DNA of 64,000 nucleotides from Trogon surrucura (GCA_020746105.1 CM036624.1:27674084-27738083), one strand, 5' to 3'; positions 12,353 through 25,500 are shown, counted from the first letter of the stretch. A program made the numbers and translations. Notes: a model not told the origin generated them from the letters alone.

Positions 12353-12799
12353 TGAAACGGTGACGTTTTATTGGTTTACAAATAGCTTTGCAAAAAAAAT
12401 TATTATGGCTTTGTGGCAGGGCTACTCAAAAGCTGTGCGGAGGAAAGGCAACTACTACTTTGCTGAAATGAATGGATTTTGGCGGCAGATTAATGATTAC
12501 CTCACCCAAACAGCACGGTTTGGAGACTGTGAGGGCTGAGGAGCAAAGATCTCTGGGAAGGACACAGAAGCCAGTGCTTTGTGGGAACTTGGCTCAACTG
12601 AGGTGCTCAAAGGGTTTGGTTTAAGCTTACGTGAAACACTGTTTCTTTGGCTGAGGGGGATCCTATTTTCCTGCATTTCATAAATGAAGTAAAAGAGATT
12701 CCGTGCTGTGTCTCACAGGAAGCACCATACAGAAGATGCAGCCCACAAAGAATGGAGCAAAAGTGGCTTTAAGCCATCTCTGTAGACGCTCAGATTCAA
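12353..12799. other. Non-coding stretch with a short open frame, function not recognised
   Basis: A plus-strand frame from ATG at about 12,405 to the TGA at 12,537-12,539 reads MALWQGYSKAVRRKG... for 44 residues. The composition looks fairly protein-like, but there is no splice site, promoter or homology I recognise, and it abuts an old repeat. I do not call it a gene. Confidence 0.4.
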
Positions 12800-12882
12800 G
12801 GCTGGATACAGGCCAATGAATCTCCACGTAAATTAGAGCAGCCCTCAGGGACTGTTCTAATTTACATTAGCTTTATCCAGGC
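12800..12882. repeat. Palindromic MITE-like element with long hairpin
   Basis: The inner arms taaattagagcag (12,829-12,841) and ctgttctaattta (12,852-12,864) are reverse complements with one mismatch, around the loop ccctcaggga. The outer arms ggctggatacaggccaatg and cattagctttatccaggc continue the palindrome, with about 9 extra bases on the left side. The overall shape is that of a short inverted-repeat transposon relic, of the same age class as the other palindromic repeats nearby. Confidence 0.65.
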
Positions 12883-14332
12883 TCCCTATATCTTGTGCTG
12901 TGCTGCAACCTAGATTAAGTCTGAATTTCTGCAGCACTGAACACCCTGGAAACTCCCTTTTTGCCCAAGGTAAACTCCTTGTATGGAAATAACTCCTGTA
13001 CCATGACGGGGAATTCTGCTTTATCTGGACACTCCCTTACCTGTAAATACCTGTATTTCATCCAGTGATATATGCGGTCATGGCGAGAACCTGAAATCAA
13101 TCTATCATTGATTTTAGTTTTCAGTTTTCCTCTTTAAACATAATAACCCTACCTAGACCTCAGAATTTGTTTGTGACTGTATCTCTTGGTTATAGTATCA
13201 TTTTCTAAATACATTCAATTTTTAATTGAATTCCTCAATTCTCTCCCTTGCATGTTTACTTTAGGATTTAATTTTCTCAAAGAATGAAAGTGATTAAGAA
13301 TAACAAGTGGGTTGTAAGTGTTCTCCCTTCTTTGGTGTAAAACTGTTTTACCTCTGAAAACTGTGTATGAGGCAGATAGGCAGATTCTACACATAACCCT
13401 GGCCACTTCTGCAGGAGTAAAGCTATATGCTGTGTGAGAAATGATCACAGAATTTAGCCTATTGTCCTGAAAACTTTTTATTCCCAAACTGCACAACTGG
13501 GACATATGGCACAAGATGTTATAGAAAAGTTAAAATCCTCTCTGTGCAGATACTGGGTAAAAGTGATCACTCTCTGTTCAGCCTTTAGTTAAAGGAACTG
13601 GTAGCAGTGATTCATTTCTTTCTAAAGAAAATAGAATAGCTACGATGTCAGGTATAAAACAGAGTGAAAGGGATAATGGAAAAGAAGGAGGAAAAGAGAG
13701 GTAACTAGTGTCCATTCTTTCATTTCCACATCACAGTTAAAGCCTGCTGATGAGGTGTGTGGTGTACTCAGCACTTTCTCATTACCCTAGTCTAACCATT
13801 GCAAGCTTAAACCCATGAGCAGTCTTTTTCTAAAGCAAAACGTAAAGGCTGATTAATTATTTTAATAACTATGAAAGGTTTGTGGTTGTTTTTTTACCTC
13901 ATAATGCAAGTTTCTGAATGAGTTAATGAGAAAAATCTTAAAAATTGTCTCATCTTAAGCCTTTATGCAGATGCTTTACCCTGTTTTCTCCCACTCCACA
14001 GCAGAGTGACAGCAAGCCCATGGTTTTATTCTCTAGAGCACAATCACAGGTTAGATGCTAACATCCTATGTCTGTATTTTATGTACAGTATGGAGATAAA
14101 TTCCAGCTGGCATGAAGTTCTAAATGCAGATATGCACAACAGCCTGTGCTTTTTTCTAATCCGCAACCTGCTAAGTACATGTAATATATATTCAGAACTG
14201 CATTAAACTATTGATCTATGATTTGAACACATATTTTCTTTTTTTTTTTGTTTTGATGCTGATGCATTGTTTGGCAGCTAGAACCCTGCAGATAAGAGTA
14301 TAATAACTAATAACATTTTCTTTGCTTTCTAG
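12883..14332. other. Non-coding DNA, no gene recognised
   Basis: AT-rich. A tract resembling a 3' splice site (tctcccactccacag, ending 14,002) precedes a 48-nt stretch open in one frame, but the following GTTAGA is a poor donor. Nothing else was recognised. Confidence 0.5.
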
Positions 14333-14374
14333 GGTCTTTATGGCAGGATGATGAATTCCATCTTTTCCAGAATG
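14333..14374 (+). other. Candidate 42-nt internal exon
   Basis: The acceptor side is complete in appearance: a branch-site-like taactaataac, then ttttctttgctttctag ending at 14,332. After 42 nt comes GTAAGC at 14,375. The length is a multiple of three. Two of the three frames are open, reading GLYGRMMNSIFSRM or, shifted by two, SLWQDDEFHLFQN. This is the best-looking small exon in the left half. If real, it implies a plus-strand transcript that starts left of the CpG island. No homology was recognised. Confidence 0.3.
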
Positions 14375-17300
14375 GTAAGCAGAAAGCTATTTCTGTTTCT
14401 GATAACAAAGAACACAAGGTAAATTCTTGTAAAAAAAGATTGCCAAATTGCTTGAGAAATAACTGTACTGTACAATTTCATAATTATATGGCTCATACAG
14501 CTGAAAATATTTGAATATTCACATCCTGTAAGCTACCTAGAAAAGATTTGCAGAACATTATGCTAATTATTCAAAAGAAAATAAGTTAGGATTTAACATC
14601 CTTGTTAGAAATGCTGCTGACCCTGAGATGCTCAACTTTATATTTTTCCTAACAATTTATTATAAGGTATAAATTCCCATAATAAACAAATACATTTTTT
14701 CTATCAGTAAAGAACATAAATATTTCTCTTCTTTAGGCTGAGAAAGAGTGAGTTCCATAGCATGCATTACTATTTGAATTGTATGAAATTGATCTTTATT
14801 TATGTTTCACTAGGGCCAAGGAATTTAAAAATATGTCGTTTCCAAATGTAGACATCACTTCTGCATGCTATCATGTTGTTTAAGAAAGATGGTTTCATTT
14901 GTCGCTCTTTTTTTTTTTATGGCTGAAAAAGGCAATATTTATTTTTCCCCTTGATCATAACATCTTTACAATCAAATAAAAAGAAAAATTCATCATACTG
15001 TATGTGTAAAGGTCATCCTAAAATAACACTTCTGAGCAAACTATACTGAATCCTGTGAATATGTTGCTACGGAGAAATGTTTTCCAACAGGTCCTGGGCA
15101 TTCACTTTACCAAAAAGAAATCTTTCCCACTACATAAAAACGTAGCCTGAAATCAACATAAAACCATCATGAAGTGAAATTACTGTTAAAGTGGAAAGAA
15201 ATATTACTTGAAAAATATCCCATCGGAGCACAAATTCTTATCTGAAATGTGACTGCTTCTTAGTGTTATACTTGAAAGATCTTCCATCTAATCCCAAAAG
15301 GAACTCAAGACTCTTTCAAAAAAGGAGATTATTCACAAACTTTAATGCGTAAGAGCTTAAAACAATGATAGATTTAAAATATGTGGGACTGATTTTTTGT
15401 TGTCTTTGATAGAAACATATCAAAGTTGCCAGAAAACCAATAGCAAAACACAAGTTTTATGATGAAATTTAAGAATGATGACTTGATTTCTGATGAACAT
15501 GGAAGGTTAGTTGTTCTTTGAAACTTTTTTCTAGGAAAGTACAACCTGCAGGTGAAGCTGTTTTGAAACACCTTTTTTTGACCTGTAGAACTATTCCTCT
15601 GATAATAACAGTGAGGTCTGCTTTGGCAAAGTCTGTAATGTATTTTTACCTGAGTGCTAACAGGGGGTATTTCATAGGTATCAGGGATGTGGATCCTTTA
15701 GGGGTATGTATATGATTAAAGAGAGGGAAAAGTCATGTTGAACTAAGGGGGGTAAAAAAAAAGGTTTTTTTTAAAAAAAAAGACCAGTCCAAACAGGCAT
15801 GAGAACTACATTTCACCTCCTTCATCCACAAAGAAAAATGTTTAAGAAGAACTTGAGAGTCTTTTTTTTAATCAGAAAGATTAACTATGTGACAGTTAAG
15901 TATGTTTGGGATTAAACCATCAAAGAGACTGTCTGTTTTGTGTATGTTTGCCTATTAGCAGTAGGTACTTGGCACAGGGATCGCATGTAGGTTTGCAGCC
16001 ACAGCCAGACACTTGCACTGCATACACCCTTCTCTGCAATCTTCATTAGGCAATAATATTGTCAAAGGTGAGTGTTTACCAGTAGCTTTAGTCTACTTAA
16101 AACCATTTTAGCCTGAGGCTGATCTTGTGAAGAAGGCAGGGGGAAGGGCAGAAGAGAGACTCAACATTCCATTTTTCATGAAAACAAATATATTCAGCCA
16201 GTATCCTGATCTGAGGTAATTTATAACTCCAAATTTGCATGTTAAGTGAAATTATAATTATTTTTATTTTGAGGCCAACCGTGTGATTTACACTATAGGC
16301 AAAGAAGACAGGACAAAGACTTGGACCTTAAGGGTTACTACAACAAAGGCAGTAATAGATTATTTGGGGGAGAATTAATTTTTGTATGTATAACCATGTA
16401 CACCTCAGTGAATTTTCCCTGCCTTGTTCAGGAATACAGGATGACTCTGCTGATTATGGATTTCCTTTATGTAAATATTAATTCAAATACAAATATATCT
16501 TCAAGTTGGCTGTCTTTAGTTTAAGGAATGGGAAACTGAGCTTCCTCATATTACTCCCTTTCAACATTGAAAGGCATTTTTAATCGTAAAAACATGATAA
16601 ATATCACAGAAGAAAATAAATTGTTAAATATCACTTCAAGAAAATACACTTTCCATGTTATTTCTAACTCTAGCTGTGCTTAATGAATAAAGATTAAATG
16701 TGTATCACTCTGAACAGTCACAACATCTAGATTTTAATCTAAAAAAGGAGATTTTCCTATATATGTAATAAATGATGTTACCTCAAATTATTTCTAAATA
16801 TGCAACATTTAGTGGTAGCATTTCATTAACTATATAACCATTTTGTCATGAATTTTTAATTCCACAACATGTAATACATGGAAAATCACCTTACATAAAC
16901 CGAGAACGTAAAAGATCCACTAACATACGTGGAAGACCATCCCAGCTAAAACCTGAAGAAGACAAGAAGTAGTTCTCACTTTCCTCTCAATTAAAGCTGT
17001 GCAATTATTCTTTTAGATTATAGATCTCTCTTGGGATTCTGGTTACACGGGACTTTTTGGTTCATTTCACAGGAATAATATTCATCTTAATTAGCAAAAA
17101 CAATTGATGGGCTTTTCTCTTTTTTACAAGAGGGAGTTCACTGGGTGTACTGATTACGAGTAGTAGATTATCCTGATAAATGAAAAGTTCTTGTCTTTCT
17201 GAACAGCAGCTGAATATGTTATCTGTCTTCAGCCTTGTAGCTTCTTTGTTAGACATCACCTTGTTGAGACAGAATGACTTACTTGGTAAGTGGTTGACCC

Positions 17301-17920
17301 GATTTTTTTGTCTGGCACCCTAACATTGCTGGGCATTATGCCAAGCCAGATTCTGTAGCTATTTATGACTGCATTCAAGGTTCAACTATGCAAATCGCAA
17401 CTATTAGCCAAAAAAGCATAGCAGATTTGTTTTTTAAATATTTCCATAGCTCACAAGGTCAAAGCATTTGTTTTCACAATTTTAAAATATAGTTTTGCAA
17501 GTAATGATCAGTGATGTTTAAAAAGATTGTCACCTTTTAACATTTTATTTAGATTGAGTTAGGCAAAACACAAACATTTTTCCTAGTGTGCTACAAAATA
17601 ATTGTATGGAGCACAGGAAGAAGAGACATGGACTGAAGTGAAAAAAATATGGATCATTGTATCTGTTTGTGAGCAGCTCAGCTGCACCATACAGAATTAC
17701 AATAAAACAAAAGGAAGATAAACTGTGACAAAGAAATTTCTGGAGAGTGCAGTCTTCCTCGTGAAGGCGGCCCTGACGAGGCTGCAGGGAGCTACAGCGA
17801 AGGGCCGGCTGCCCGCAGCTTGGGCAGCTCCACGTCGCCTGCACAACTTCTCTTCCTACTTGGTGTGAAAGCAGACCCGAATGCCAACTGAATGCCTGGC
17901 CAGTACGTATTCACAGATAT
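14375..17920. other. AT-rich non-coding DNA
   Basis: No gene was recognised. It contains a run of the pattern A8-GG-T8-A9 near 15,757-15,781 and a G/A-rich patch around 16,139-16,155. A GC-richer block begins at about 17,745 and continues to about 18,110. Confidence 0.55.
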
Positions 17921-17924
17921 TGTT

Positions 17925-17990
17925 TGCCTCTCTTACTTCCCAGACCTAAATCCATCCGGCATCTTTTTGGTGGACTGTTGTGGCAGGCAG
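17925..17990 (+). mobile_element. Possible Tc1/mariner transposase crumb
   Basis: Plus-strand translation from 17,925 gives CLSYFPDLNPSGIFLVDC. This resembles the conserved SPDLNPxExLW / SPDLNPSDFHLF block that precedes the last catalytic acid in Tc1/mariner DDE transposases. Only this block is seen. The flanks (a GC-richer block at 17,745-18,110) do not translate into recognisable transposase, and the D/E after the motif is not preserved in this frame. The match is short, so chance is a real alternative. Confidence 0.25.
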
Positions 17991-18119
17991 ATCCAGGGTG
18001 CAGTGGCCCTGTAGACCCGTTCTTGCACCACACACTGAAACTGCTGGTTTGTGAGGCTGCAGCTTGGGAGATTCCTGTTGGGTTCAATGTTGACTCCTCA
18101 TCCCCATTCCAATGAAATC

Positions 18120-21100
18120 TGACCAACACCAAGACTGAAAGGTTAACCTTGTGCACCTTCAAATGGAGGCAGAGCTACAGAAGTTCTTTGGGTTGGGTTT
18201 GCCAGTAGCTCCGTTTGTTGTCCAGTATCAGTCCTGGTTTGAATCCTTTGATAACCATATGCACAGGCTGTGCTGGTTGCTATCATCATGCAGATTAGCT
18301 GTTGATTTGTCTCACTTCTTTCAAGTAACCATGAAAATATTTTTACAAAACTAGCAACGGTATATGTTGTGTAGTAAGAACTGTGTCTACAGTAAATTAA
18401 AATGTGATTTAAACACGAAATGATTACTCATAAGCAGAATTTGAAAAGAGGTTGCATGCAAAAAACATCACAAGAGATTTTATTTAAAAAGACATATATC
18501 TCTATCCTATCCTAATTTTCTGACAAACTTAAAAGTATTAATAAAACTTATACATGTATCAACAAGCTTCTTTATAAAAAATACACAATTAAAAAATAAT
18601 TATATTAACCCAACACTTAAAGATTCCTTGACAGTATAATACAAATAGGAAACAGAAAATATATAATATGTAATATAGAGAGATAGGTATAATGATACTA
18701 TATTCTAGAATATCTGTAGTACACAAAATAGTAAATTGGGACATCTCCTCTTGAGAAAAGGGAAATAGATTTAAATACAAGCAGTGCAGGGTCTGTCTTC
18801 TAATACAAATTTGAGCGTACTTTGGATTAGGTCCAAATTTTGTGACAATCCAAGGTGGGAGCACACGTTCCTTCACCAGGTGAGCATCCTTCAAATAACA
18901 CCAAGCATGGATAAAGGCAGCTTAATTTATCGATTGTAACATGAAATAATTAACAAGGTTGAACCTCTAGTTCAGAGTATTTCTTTGCCTAAAATTGAGG
19001 GTTAAAATTAAAAAACTAAAATAAAAGGAAATATCTGTTTTAACTGTTTGCCTCATCAGTCAACAGTTTTCTTTCCAGTAAGGTAAAAAGCATTTTTTAA
19101 AGATTCTATTCACTAAGAAAAGCAATCTGAGCTAACAATGGCTAAGTGTAGTTTTCATTTGTGAGATACCTTTTATCCGTCACCTGAGCTTTGTGGGCTG
19201 TAGTAAAACAATGTGTTTCAGCAGAAGTGAAGAAAATATGGGAGAACTTATGTGAATGAATGCACAACAGTGCCAATTAAGATCAACTACTTGGTCAAAG
19301 CCTGATTTCCCTGTTTTAGTTACCATCCACTCAGGGCATTTCTTCCCTTACTTACTGACTGGAGGACTGTAGAGCTTCCCTGAATCATCTCTAACAGTAT
19401 TTCCCCACACTTCTCCTAACAAGGTGTGAAAAAGGCTTCCAGCAAAGTAGGGAGAAAGCGGGACAAAAATAAAGGTTGAGTTGGGAATATGGAGATATTT
19501 CATTGAATTCGTAGGGCTTGTACAAAGAAGTAGAGTTTGAGCCTTATTAATACAATACAAAGCCCCAGAATTTATTCATGGTTAAATTTCTGTGCTTTAG
19601 CCAATCCTTTTTTAAAGAGTCCCTTCTCCAACGAAAGGCACAGAGCACTGTTACAGTAAACACTAGCAACTCTGTCCACAGTCAAATCTAAATAATACTT
19701 AAGAAACTAAATCCAAAACATTAGCAATAAAAATACTTAGCATGTATTTCTTTCCTGGGAGCCTACATGGAAATTGAATTCCACTGAGCTGCACTTACAC
19801 AGAACAGAATTCAATTAAAAAAAAATCCGCCTGGATTCCATGCTGTGAAAAGCCCTTGCAAATTTATTTTAGGGACTTCGGGTGTGGAGCCTGGACATAG
19901 TTTTATTTTATTTTTTAATGGAATCAGTCTTAATGTCTAAGGTTATTCTTTACTTGCCTCTGCTGCACAGTTTTCACATATAAGCCAACTGAGGACAACT
20001 CGTTATTAAAGAAGTCGGCAGGTGTCCTGTGCTCTGAAACATATTAAATAAAGAACTCAACAGGATCATGTTGACTGTAAGCTCCACAAAAAAATTAAAT
20101 AATGAAGACAGAAGCCCTTCAACAAAGACCAATTCTGCATAAGTAAAAAATGTCTTGTTAGAAGACAGAAGGTTCTCCTGCAAATTTTTACTACAATCTC
20201 TATTTTGGTATTTTCTGAAAACAGGCAGTCTGTAGATTTTAGACACTTGAACTTTCTGATCTGAGTCTTATGCAGTAGAGAGTGATCGGAAAGGCAGGTA
20301 CTGGATAGTCAAAATCTGCCCTTCTCTGCACAGCTTCATCACTCAACAGAAGAGCTGTTGCATAATGGCCCCGTTACCACTCTGAAGTTTGTTGAATTGT
20401 CTTACCATGTCAATATTAATATGAAATAGCTCTGGAACATACAAAGAAAAGAGTAGAAAGGGGTCCATTGTATTTTTAGTTAATATTTTTCTAATGTATG
20501 AAGCCTTCCAGCCACGGAAATGTTTAAAATATAGTTCCCTTTGAGATTTAAATATATTTTGGGGTAAGGTAATTTTAAATCACACTAGGAAGGTTCAAAA
20601 CCAATATAAATACAGTTTGGAACTTCTCACTTATTCTGAGCTGCTAAGTAATTGCACCAGACAAATGTTTTTAGAGTAAGCTTTAATATAAGGAATCACA
20701 AGATTTATTGGATTTTCATTTATTAAAAAATGTTGACATGCAGTAATTGTTCGAAGAAAATTGGCAATTAAGAAATCTAACTAAATCTCTTTTTGAAGAA
20801 AAATTAAACTTGATTTAATTCTCTTTGGGGAAAAAAAAAAAAAGTTGACTTCAATAGAAGTAGATCTGGGCAACTCAGAGTCGATTGGAAAATAAATTAT
20901 GCTAAGTGCATCCAGACTCACCGAGCATCTTTAGGAAACAGTGTGTTCATAATGAACCAAAGTCTTCCGACAGCTTAATATGTCTTTAAAATAACTAATA
21001 TGAAAAAAAAAATCACTAAACCTTTGTTGACCAGGTGTTTTCCCTTTTTATCAATACAATATATTCCTATAATGGCCATCCCATGCTCTGTCATTAAAAT

Positions 21101-22259
21101 GTGAGCTTTCCTTTCAGGTGCTTTGCCTCAGACATATGGAATTCTCATCTGCACTTTTTACCTCCAGTTTCAAAGTTAATCACACAGGGCTCCCTGAATG
21201 ACAGTTTGCTGCAAACACAATTCCATACTCTGGGACTCAGTGAGTTAGTATGAATTTACCGGAACAATTAAAAACTCCTTCTCTGAAACTCACCATCTAC
21301 TCTAATACAAGACGTAAGATGACATGTCCCTGTATCTGTGATTTTTAAGTTAATATTGTTGAGGAGATTTAGCGGGCATAAGTGTTTGAAGGACTGGGGA
21401 TATGGTCTTGGTTCAGCAAAAGTTTGCTCACTTAAACCCGTGTGTTTGCAGAAGTGGGGCCTCAGCTTATGTTAAGTTACAGGATAAAAGTAAGTACGAG
21501 GTTCTGATGTTCTGATGCCATTTATTCATACCAATAATTTATTCCATATTCATTTTTTTCAAGGAGGAAACAAACAATTCTCTTCCCTAGACACAACTTA
21601 AACTTGAATTAGTTACTCTCTTTGCCAATCTCTTGTTGTCAGCCTCATGCCTCTTCTATGGGTAATTATGCGTTTAAAAGAAATTTTCCCTACAAAGTCC
21701 AGATCAAACCACAAAACTAGTCCAGTTATATGCACTTCAACCTCAATGTACGATGGAAAATTTTTCTCCTACCAATTTCTCATTCCAGTTGCCATTCTCA
21801 GATCCCCCAGCAAAATTCCGCAGTGATCCTCATTCTTTCTTCTTCACAGCAATTTACATCTGGAGATACAGATTTGCTGTATTTAAGGGGAAAATTGAAT
21901 AATAATAATTACCTGAATAATTAAATACATGCACATTGGTGTGCCTGGGTCGAAAATTCTGCCCAATCCACGGCCAAATGCAAAAATACCTATAATGGTC
22001 CGTATGCTGTAGTTATCAGGGGGTGCACTGGTAAAACTGAAAATTGAAGCTGGAGCAGCATACAGTCTCTACAACTGTCTGTCACTGTAAGCCCAAGTCA
22101 AAGAATGCGGTAGGAGCTTACGCTTGGAGATCTCTTGAGTGAAGTACAAATGGCAATCTCTAAGTGCACGGGAAGAGTGAGTGACCAAATAAATTGAATG
22201 CATTCAATCACTTTTAAGACATCTCATCTGTGTGTAGCATTTTGATCCTGTGCTTGAGT
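18120..22259. other. AT-rich non-coding desert
   Basis: No gene, RNA gene or confident repeat was seen. The stretch contains A-runs at about 20,829-20,841 and 21,004-21,012. A weak resemblance to the old aagcacttaagc-type amniote repeat lies around 21,405-21,470 (ggttcagcaaaagtttgct...cacttaaacccgtgtg...ggggcctcagc), too diverged to call. Confidence 0.55.
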
Positions 22260-22530
22260 AAATGTATGATTAAATTTTTATTAAAAGGTAATGCTCCTGT
22301 TTTAATGACAGTTAATTATATATAATTAAAATGAAAGGATTAATAATATTAAACATTTCATCAGAGGTAAAGATAAATATAAATACATATATTGTAGCAT
22401 GATTAAATATGAATATATAATATTGAGCATATATTATTTCCAATGCATTATGTAAAATAGCAAATTAATAACATAATGTATGAAATAAAATTATATTCTG
22501 GGTAGTATGCAAATTAAAGGCCTGGCTCAG
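22260..22530. promoter_or_regulatory. Candidate AT-rich enhancer-like block
   Basis: Dense in homeodomain-type cores (TAATTA, ATTAAT, TTTAAT). It contains a perfect 18-bp palindrome TTAATTATATATAATTAA (22,312-22,329) and an octamer-type POU site followed by a homeodomain core, ATGCAAATTA (22,507-22,516). There is no simple repeat and no transposon signature. Such blocks are typical of conserved non-coding elements beside developmental genes, but conservation cannot be judged from one sequence, so this is a candidate only. Confidence 0.3.
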
Positions 22531-25500
22531 TATTTCTCCATTCATAAAAGCTATTTCTTTTTCTGGGGCAATATGCAAAAAAATAGTTGAGGTAGCCTTA
22601 AAAATTATTATAAAAATTCCCTGTAAACCAAATGCTTACACTTTATTGCTACAGCACCTTTACGCATGAAATGTGAATTACAGTGCTAAATGACGTGCAT
22701 TTTGGCCACAGAAGAAATCCTTTTTAGAGTCAGAGATTTGAATCTGGAAACACCTCATTTCTAGCTAACCCTGGATCCATACATCCGAAAAAGCCTAACT
22801 TGCCATTTGCAGAATCTCTGAATCAGGGCTCAAATATTCATACACGGGGTATTCCTCTCACATGCAATTTGCCTATGTCTGAGATAGCAAATCTCATTTC
22901 CTCTCTTTTTAAAAAAATGCAGTATTTAGTGAAGCAACAACACAACTTGATCTTTATTCGTAGAGATGCCGTGTTTTAAACTGTAACACTCATTCCAGTT
23001 GTCAATTTTGCCATTAGATACAGCAAATCTGTACCTCCAGACGTAAATTCCTGTGAATCCACTGAAACTTTGTCCTGTAAAATTTTGTGCATTAGCACAG
23101 TTTAATAAACAGAGAAATGTGTTAGCTTTTTAAATAAATCTTTAAATTGTGTAGTTTTAAACCAAGGAGATGTTTTGGTCTCTGCAAACTATAAAGAGCT
23201 AGCAGTTTTCTAACAGGATTTTAAGACTCTTGCAAGAATTCTAGAAACCTCTGTATGCATTCTTTAGCTAAATTTTGGCATTGTTTCAGTGTAACTCCAG
23301 TACAACTCAATCAGTTTATTTTATAGTTAAAAACAAGGAAATAGTAACAAAAATACATAATATTTGGTACTCGTGTTTATAATAGAAACATCCATAAAGA
23401 AAGAAACATGTTCTAACTCTTCTCATTACCCCAAAGGGAATTGCATCTTTAATCACACAAAGCACAACGGCTTTCTAATTTTGTTTAAAGTGTTTCAGTA
23501 CTTACAAAAACCAGATCAGGTTATTGTAAATCTCGAGCAAATTAGAATCATTGGCCTCTGCTCAGCTGTATTCAAGAATACTATGTAAATCATAAATTTA
23601 ATGGCATACTAAGACACACATCTGTTTCTATTTTGTAAAAGTTAATAATCTGACTTCAGAGTATTTAAACATTACTTTCATTAACTGGAAAATTGTGAAA
23701 AATAGAGACTGCCACAAGTCACAATGTGTTGCTGCATTATGCTAAGGAAAATATAAAAATTGCAAGTCTATGCAGTAAAGCGTATTTTTCCTGAGAGATA
23801 CGTGCTATTGCCTGTTCCGTGACCTTGCAGCTTCTCTGTTTACGAGGGAAAACATCACTTGCACACACAGAGCTGCACTGCTAAGTAGAATCTGCACCTG
23901 CACATAGTAGATTTCAATTTATATTTTTAGTAGCAAATGTCTTTCACAACAGGGAATAGATGATGCCTTAATTCCCTGAACCTATATAGATAATGCCCTA
24001 ATGACTTTTCTTATAGTTAACATTCTGTAATCCAAGTAAGTAATCTGCAGATCAATATGCATATTGCAACTGATTTTAAAGCTGTTTTTGTCACTAGAAT
24101 GTTAAAAATGTGCTGCATAGATCAATTCCCAGTATATGCTTATTTTTATAAAACTTACTTTGTGGTCTAGCATGTACTCAATCTTACAAATTGCTTCATA
24201 CTATAGTTCTTATTAAAAATTTTTGTTTACTAACAGATTAATACACTATTTTATACTGCATCATAAATTAGGCACAATGTACAATTTATATAATTTGCAA
24301 AAAAGCAATTGTGTGTGACTCATTGGAGAAATACACTGCTGATTTCAACTTTTGGTTGTAAAGACACTAGTTTCTCCAAAGGAAACAAATGTATTACCAT
24401 ATATGCACTAATCTTTTTGAAAATGTAGTTGAATTCAGTTGCAAGGCAGAAAAGAGTTGGTCTGCCAGCTTTAGCACTGTAATAAAAGATCTAATTTGTA
24501 AGGTTTACTGTGATAACGGATTTTAAGGTGATAAATTTTGACCAACAAATTCCTTGGAAACTCAAAACTGAGTTGCACTAAGTGACAAAGTTAAAATATG
24601 CATGGTATTAAATTAAATCTTTATTCATAAAAATAACAATGTCAAAGCCATAATTTCTTACAGATTTTTTTTCTCTTCAAATAATCTATTTATCTTTGGG
24701 AAGTCAGATGTCACTTATATGCCATTTTGCTTGAGCTAAAATTATCTGTGGTAGTAGATACTTTGCATTAAAGCTTAGAGTGCATAAGCTGAATGGGATT
24801 TATGTAAATAACTGTATGAATATGTATCTTACCTTCTACCAGTGCTAATTTCAATGAGCTGTATTTGAGAGGGAATTATATTAATATATACAACTGATAG
24901 GGAATTTGCACATTAATTTTACTATCAACAAAAATTCTGAAGCAAGCAAATTAAATCAATGTAGCTATATAGAGAGGTGACAAGAGAAAACAGAAAGGCA
25001 AAACTGGGCATCTAAGTGGTACAATGCAAATTTGTGGTTTATTCTTCAGTAAAGTTCAGTGGTTGCATATGCAGGAAATCCTCCCATTCCTGCGTAAATG
25101 CATATGGAGTTATTACCAAGCATGCAATAAAAGCTTAAAGTGTGTCTTAATGATATATTAAATGTAGTACCATGACTTCCCAGATATGATATGAAAAGAT
25201 TGTATCTTAGTGCTGATTATTCAACAAACAGCAGCCAGTGCTCATAGTGAGGTAGGGAATAGCATCTTAATTAATTATTGAATATATTTTAATATTTATA
25301 ATTAGCAGTAGTACTAAGCAGTCAATCGATGTTCCTCACAACAGGAGCATGGTAGTAATATCATTCTTTGACTGCAGTGTTTTTAGGAAGGCGTAACCAT
25401 ACCTTCAATCAGATTCAAATACTATTTGTCAAAAACATTGAGGTCTGTCAGAAGTAAATGATCATTTAATTAAAGAAAAAAAGGTGGCATATCTTTGATC

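Noticed and set aside
12405-12539. Protein-looking 44-residue frame MALWQGYSKAVRRKG...
   Set aside because: Short, next to an old repeat, no splice or promoter context, no homology recognised.
13988-14050. 48-nt exon-like unit after tctcccactccacag
   Set aside because: The donor GTTAGA is poor. The open frame (QSDSKPMVLFSRAQSQ) is short and unsupported.
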